A stretch of DNA of 7,529 nucleotides from JBFYKJ01 sp041306005 (GTDB lineage: Archaea; Altiarchaeota; Altiarchaeia; JAFGQM01): NCBI GenBank assembly GCA_041306005.1, contig JBFYKJ010000081.1, positions 1 to 7,529 on the forward strand, in the 5' to 3' direction. Position 1 is the first letter of the stretch, and the number at the start of each line of letters is the position of its first letter. The notes beneath the pieces are model-generated. The model was given only the letters and a program-made list of their open reading frames with translations. It was not told where the DNA came from and did not search any database. Position numbers and translations under genes: made by a program. Below are positions 5,324-7,529 of this stretch, piece by piece.

Positions 5324-6463
5324 ATGAACAAACGAGCGGCCGGCAGGCCCTTCTCACCGGTTGTTTCTTTCGAGGAGGCTCGGGCTCTTGCAAAGGAGCA
5401 CGGGACCCCCCTCCTAGTCTGCGACCTTGATAGGGTCAAGCAGAACTACCGCAGGCTCAAGGCGGTCGCCCCCGGCCTTGACTTATACTACGCGGTCAAA
5501 GCGAACCCGCATCCGTTTATACTCAGGACCCTCGTGGGCCTCGGCTCTAAGTTCGACGTCGCGTCGAAGAACGAGATCCTGATGTGCATGGAGGCCGGCG
5601 CAAAGCCCTCCGATTTGCTCTACGCCAACCCGATAAAGCCGCCTGAATACCTTGAGTTCGCCCACGCGCAGGGCGTGAGGGGATACACATTCGACGCGGA
5701 GAGCGAACTCGTCAAGATGGCGAAATACGCCCCCGGCGCGAGAGTGATACTGCGCCTCGCGGTCAAGGATGTGGGCAGCGTCTGCAAGTTCTCGACTAAG
5801 TTCGGCGCCAAGGAGAAGAACGCCGTGGACCTGCTGGTAAAAGCAAAGCAGCTCGGGCTGAAGCCCGAGGGCCTAAGCTTCCACGTCGGCTCGCAGTGCA
5901 CCAACCTGGAGAATTACTCCACCGCTCTTGACATGTGCGCCCGGGTGATGACCCGCGCATCAAAGAGGGGCATAGACCTCTCAGTCCTCGACATGGGCGG
6001 CGGGATACCTATACGGTATGTGGAGGATGTGTACTCTTTCGAAGAGCTGTCCGAGCTCATACGCGACGAGGTCGAGGGATTGTTCCCCCGGGATTTGGAG
6101 CTTATGATGGAGCCCGGAAGGCCGATGGTCGGCGACGCGATGACGCTGCTGACTAAAGTCATAGGCGTCAGCAAGAGGAACGGCGACGAGTGCGTGTATC
6201 TTGATGACGGCTGCTACAACTCCTTATCCGAAAAGGTGTTCGGCCACTGCGAGTACTCGCTGCTCTCCGACAAGAAGGGCCCGGTGAAGGAATACACCGT
6301 ATTCGGCCCGACATGCGACTCGATGGACATGATAAAGAAGGACGTGCGGCTGCCCGAGGTGACGGAGGGCGACCTGATAGTCATACCGAATGCGGGCGCG
6401 TACACGAACGCGGCCGCCACGCATTTCAACGGGTTTGACCCGGCGAGGATACTGTTCCTTTGA
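5324..6463 (+). CDS. PLP-dependent ornithine/lysine-type decarboxylase (fold III)
   Basis: A 379-residue cytoplasmic enzyme of the eukaryotic-type ornithine/diaminopimelate/arginine decarboxylase family, making a diamine (most likely putrescine from ornithine, or cadaverine from lysine). Visible active-site signatures: YYAVKAN with the PLP lysine K59; SFHVGSQ (H187); GGG 225-227 and EPGR 263-266 for PLP phosphate; YLDDGCYNS with D294/D295 near the substrate amine; GPTCDSMD (C331, D332), the catalytic Cys supplied across the dimer; and NAGAYT (Y360). The GPTCDS motif favours ornithine/lysine decarboxylase over diaminopimelate decarboxylase. I chose ATG 5324. A TTG at 5306 would add six residues and consume the GGAG (5308-5311) that may serve as ribosome site. 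Length is slightly short but complete. Substrate choice cannot be fixed from sequence. Confidence 0.9.
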   Translation: MNKRAAGRPFSPVVSFEEARALAKEHGTPLLVCDLDRVKQNYRRLKAVAPGLDLYYAVKANPHPFILRTLVGLGSKFDVASKNEILMCMEAGAKPSDLLYANPIKPPEYLEFAHAQGVRGYTFDAESELVKMAKYAPGARVILRLAVKDVGSVCKFSTKFGAKEKNAVDLLVKAKQLGLKPEGLSFHVGSQCTNLENYSTALDMCARVMTRASKRGIDLSVLDMGGGIPIRYVEDVYSFEELSELIRDEVEGLFPRDLELMMEPGRPMVGDAMTLLTKVIGVSKRNGDECVYLDDGCYNSLSEKVFGHCEYSLLSDKKGPVKEYTVFGPTCDSMDMIKKDVRLPEVTEGDLIVIPNAGAYTNAAATHFNGFDPARILFL

Positions 6464-6521
6464 GCGCGCAACGCAGTCTGGCAGCGGTGCATAGCTAAGC
6501 GGGCTGCATGCGTTTAGGGGG

Positions 6522-6701
6522 TTAAGGCGGGTTTACGGTGGCCCACTTGGCTTGCTTCCCATGCAGGGTCTTACGCCTTAGCATGCTTGTCCTGTGGACC
6601 CTCATCTTCAGCTTATGGAAGTGAAGCTCTGTAGCCGACATGCGCCGCTTCGTGTGCATCCCGCCTACTGGCGCTCCCGGCACCTTTTGTCTAATCTCCA
6701 T
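6522..6701 (-). CDS. Small very basic hypothetical protein downstream of enolase, 59 residues
   Basis: An open frame from ATG 6701 to TAA 6522 on the minus strand encodes 59 residues: 7 Lys, 7 Arg, 5 His, only 2 Glu and no Asp or Cys, with an estimated net charge near +12. The segment from M15 (MHTKRRMSATELHFHKLKMR) to LRRKTLHGKQAKW is the most basic and resembles small ribosomal or RNA-binding proteins in character, but I recognise no family. It starts 33 bases after the enolase stop, is in the same frame as enolase, and is probably co-transcribed with it. A perfect TTTGCGCAAA palindrome (6703-6712) sits just before the ATG. The alternative start M15 (6659) has AGGCGGG directly upstream. It is the only sizeable frame filling the gap between enolase and the decarboxylase. 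Confidence 0.5.
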   Translation of the reverse strand: MEIRQKVPGAPVGGMHTKRRMSATELHFHKLKMRVHRTSMLRRKTLHGKQAKWATVNPP

Positions 6702-6734
6702 TTTTGCGCAAACACGGGAACCCCCGCGCGTAAA

Positions 6735-7529
6735 TCACCTGTTTAGCTTGCCATACCCCGCGCTCTTCCCTAAATTCTCTTCTATCCTCAAGAGCTGGTT
6801 GTACTTCGCGTTGCGGTCGCTCCTTGCCGGCGCGCCGAACTTGCTCTGCCCGGAGTTGACCCCTACGACTAAGTCGGCGATGAACGAATCCTCGGTCTCC
6901 CCGCTCCGGTGGGAGACGACGGCAGTCCACCCGGCCTTGTAGGCCATCTTGATGGCGTCAAGCGTCTCGCTCACGCTCCCAATCTGGTTTAGCTTTATCA
7001 GGACCGAATTCGCGGCCTTCTTCGCTATGCCCTGCTCTATCCTCCTTGTGTTCGTGACAAACAAATCGTCGCCGACTATCTGTATCTTGCCGCCGAGCTT
7101 TCTCGTCATCTCGACCCAGCCGTCCCAGTCGTCCTCCGCCATCCCGTCCTCGATCGAGGCTATCGGATAGGTTGACACGAGATCCGCATAGAAATCCACT
7201 ATCTCGCCCGAGGTCATCCTCTTGTCGCCGACGGTGTATGTCCCGTTCTCAAAGAATTCGGACGACGCCGGGTCTAAGGCGAACCTTATCTGTTTTGTAG
7301 TGTAGCCCGCGGCTTCTACGGCCTTCTCCATGATCGCGAGCCTCCCGCCCACGTTCTTTATCGGCGGGACAAAGCCGCCTTCGTCGCCGACGAGAGTGCC
7401 CCTCGCCCCGAACTCTTTCTTAAGGAGCTTGGCCAGGTGGTGGTAAGTCTCGGCCGCCATTTGCAGGGCCTCTGCGAAGCTTCCCGCCCCGGCGGGCATT
7501 ATCATGTGCTCCTGCGGGTCGTTCTCCAT
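6735..7529 (-). CDS. eno: Enolase, C-terminal 264 residues (cut by window edge)
   Basis: Glycolytic and gluconeogenic enzyme interconverting 2-phosphoglycerate and phosphoenolpyruvate, with Mg2+. The visible part begins at QEHMIMPAGAGSF, which corresponds to about residue 165 of a normal enolase, so roughly 150 residues including the N-terminal capping domain lie outside the window. The Met at the edge is internal, not the start. Residues counted from that Met: E7 and E50 (GDEGG) near the active site; metal ligands D86 (ALDPASSEF), E127 (SIEDG) and D154 (VGDDLFVTN); catalytic K179 (LIKLNQIG); the loop H207-R208-S209 (SHRSGETED); and K230 (GQSKFGAPARSDR). The C-terminus IEENLGKSAGYGKLNR looks natural. 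All key residues are intact. The gene converges on the decarboxylase, with the small basic ORF between them. Confidence 0.96.
   Translation of the reverse strand: MENDPQEHMIMPAGAGSFAEALQMAAETYHHLAKLLKKEFGARGTLVGDEGGFVPPIKNVGGRLAIMEKAVEAAGYTTKQIRFALDPASSEFFENGTYTVGDKRMTSGEIVDFYADLVSTYPIASIEDGMAEDDWDGWVEMTRKLGGKIQIVGDDLFVTNTRRIEQGIAKKAANSVLIKLNQIGSVSETLDAIKMAYKAGWTAVVSHRSGETEDSFIADLVVGVNSGQSKFGAPARSDRNAKYNQLLRIEENLGKSAGYGKLNR

Noticed and set aside
6464..6734. tRNA or structured RNA in the gap between the decarboxylase and enolase
   Set aside because: No acceptor-stem pairing, T-loop or CCA-like pattern was found. A basic ORF explains most of the gap better.
7294..7304. TTGTAGTGTAG inside enolase as a further copy of the hisS spacer repeat
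   Set aside because: A single partial match within a coding region, far from the others and explained by codons.
7527..7529. ATG at the window edge as a true start of a short enolase
   Set aside because: The sequence there aligns with the middle of enolase, just before the QEHMIMP segment, so the gene simply continues beyond the window.

Overview
The window looks like chromosomal DNA of a GC-rich archaeon. The evidence is the promoter style (AT-rich TATA-like boxes about 25-33 bases ahead of starts, several starts with no Shine-Dalgarno, consistent with leaderless messages), an AbrB-type regulator, and an enolase, a histidyl-tRNA synthetase and a YjbQ protein without obvious bacterial context. 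I cannot name the species. A DPANN or related uncultured lineage is only a guess, based on the small unrecognised proteins and the Cys-rich surface protein.

Left part (1-2204, minus strand). A probable operon reads leftwards: an AbrB-ACT regulator, then hisS (histidyl-tRNA synthetase), then hisG (ATP phosphoribosyltransferase, first step of histidine synthesis). hisG is cut by the window edge. hisS and hisG overlap by four bases (ATGA). The regulator joins a DNA-binding swapped-hairpin domain to an ACT (amino-acid binding) domain, so it is a natural candidate for sensing an amino acid, perhaps histidine, and controlling this operon. A perfect 7+7 base inverted repeat (2185-2204) lies in the divergent promoter region between it and yjbQ and is a candidate operator.

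Centre (2205-3821). yjbQ (plus) converges on an unrecognised 287-292 residue protein (minus), which carries what looks like a degenerate nucleotidyltransferase motif with Asn where catalytic Asp is expected. A 44-residue, very basic, apparently leaderless small ORF follows on the plus strand, with a short hairpin directly after its stop.

Right part (3822-7529). A secreted, membrane-anchored protein with 40 cysteines and two MopE-like DNDCDGxxDEGC repeats (plus) is followed by a PLP-dependent ornithine/lysine-type decarboxylase with its own strong TATA box (plus). Converging on it from the right are the C-terminal two thirds of enolase (minus, cut by the window edge) and, just downstream of enolase, a 59-residue basic ORF.

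No tRNA, rRNA, CRISPR array, insertion sequence or integration site was seen. No gene-free stretch exceeds 300 bases. The longest unexplained gaps are 3822-3941 and 5154-5323, which hold promoters. The most novel candidate is the AbrB-ACT regulator with its linked inverted repeat and his genes. The rest is mostly housekeeping plus lineage-specific proteins.
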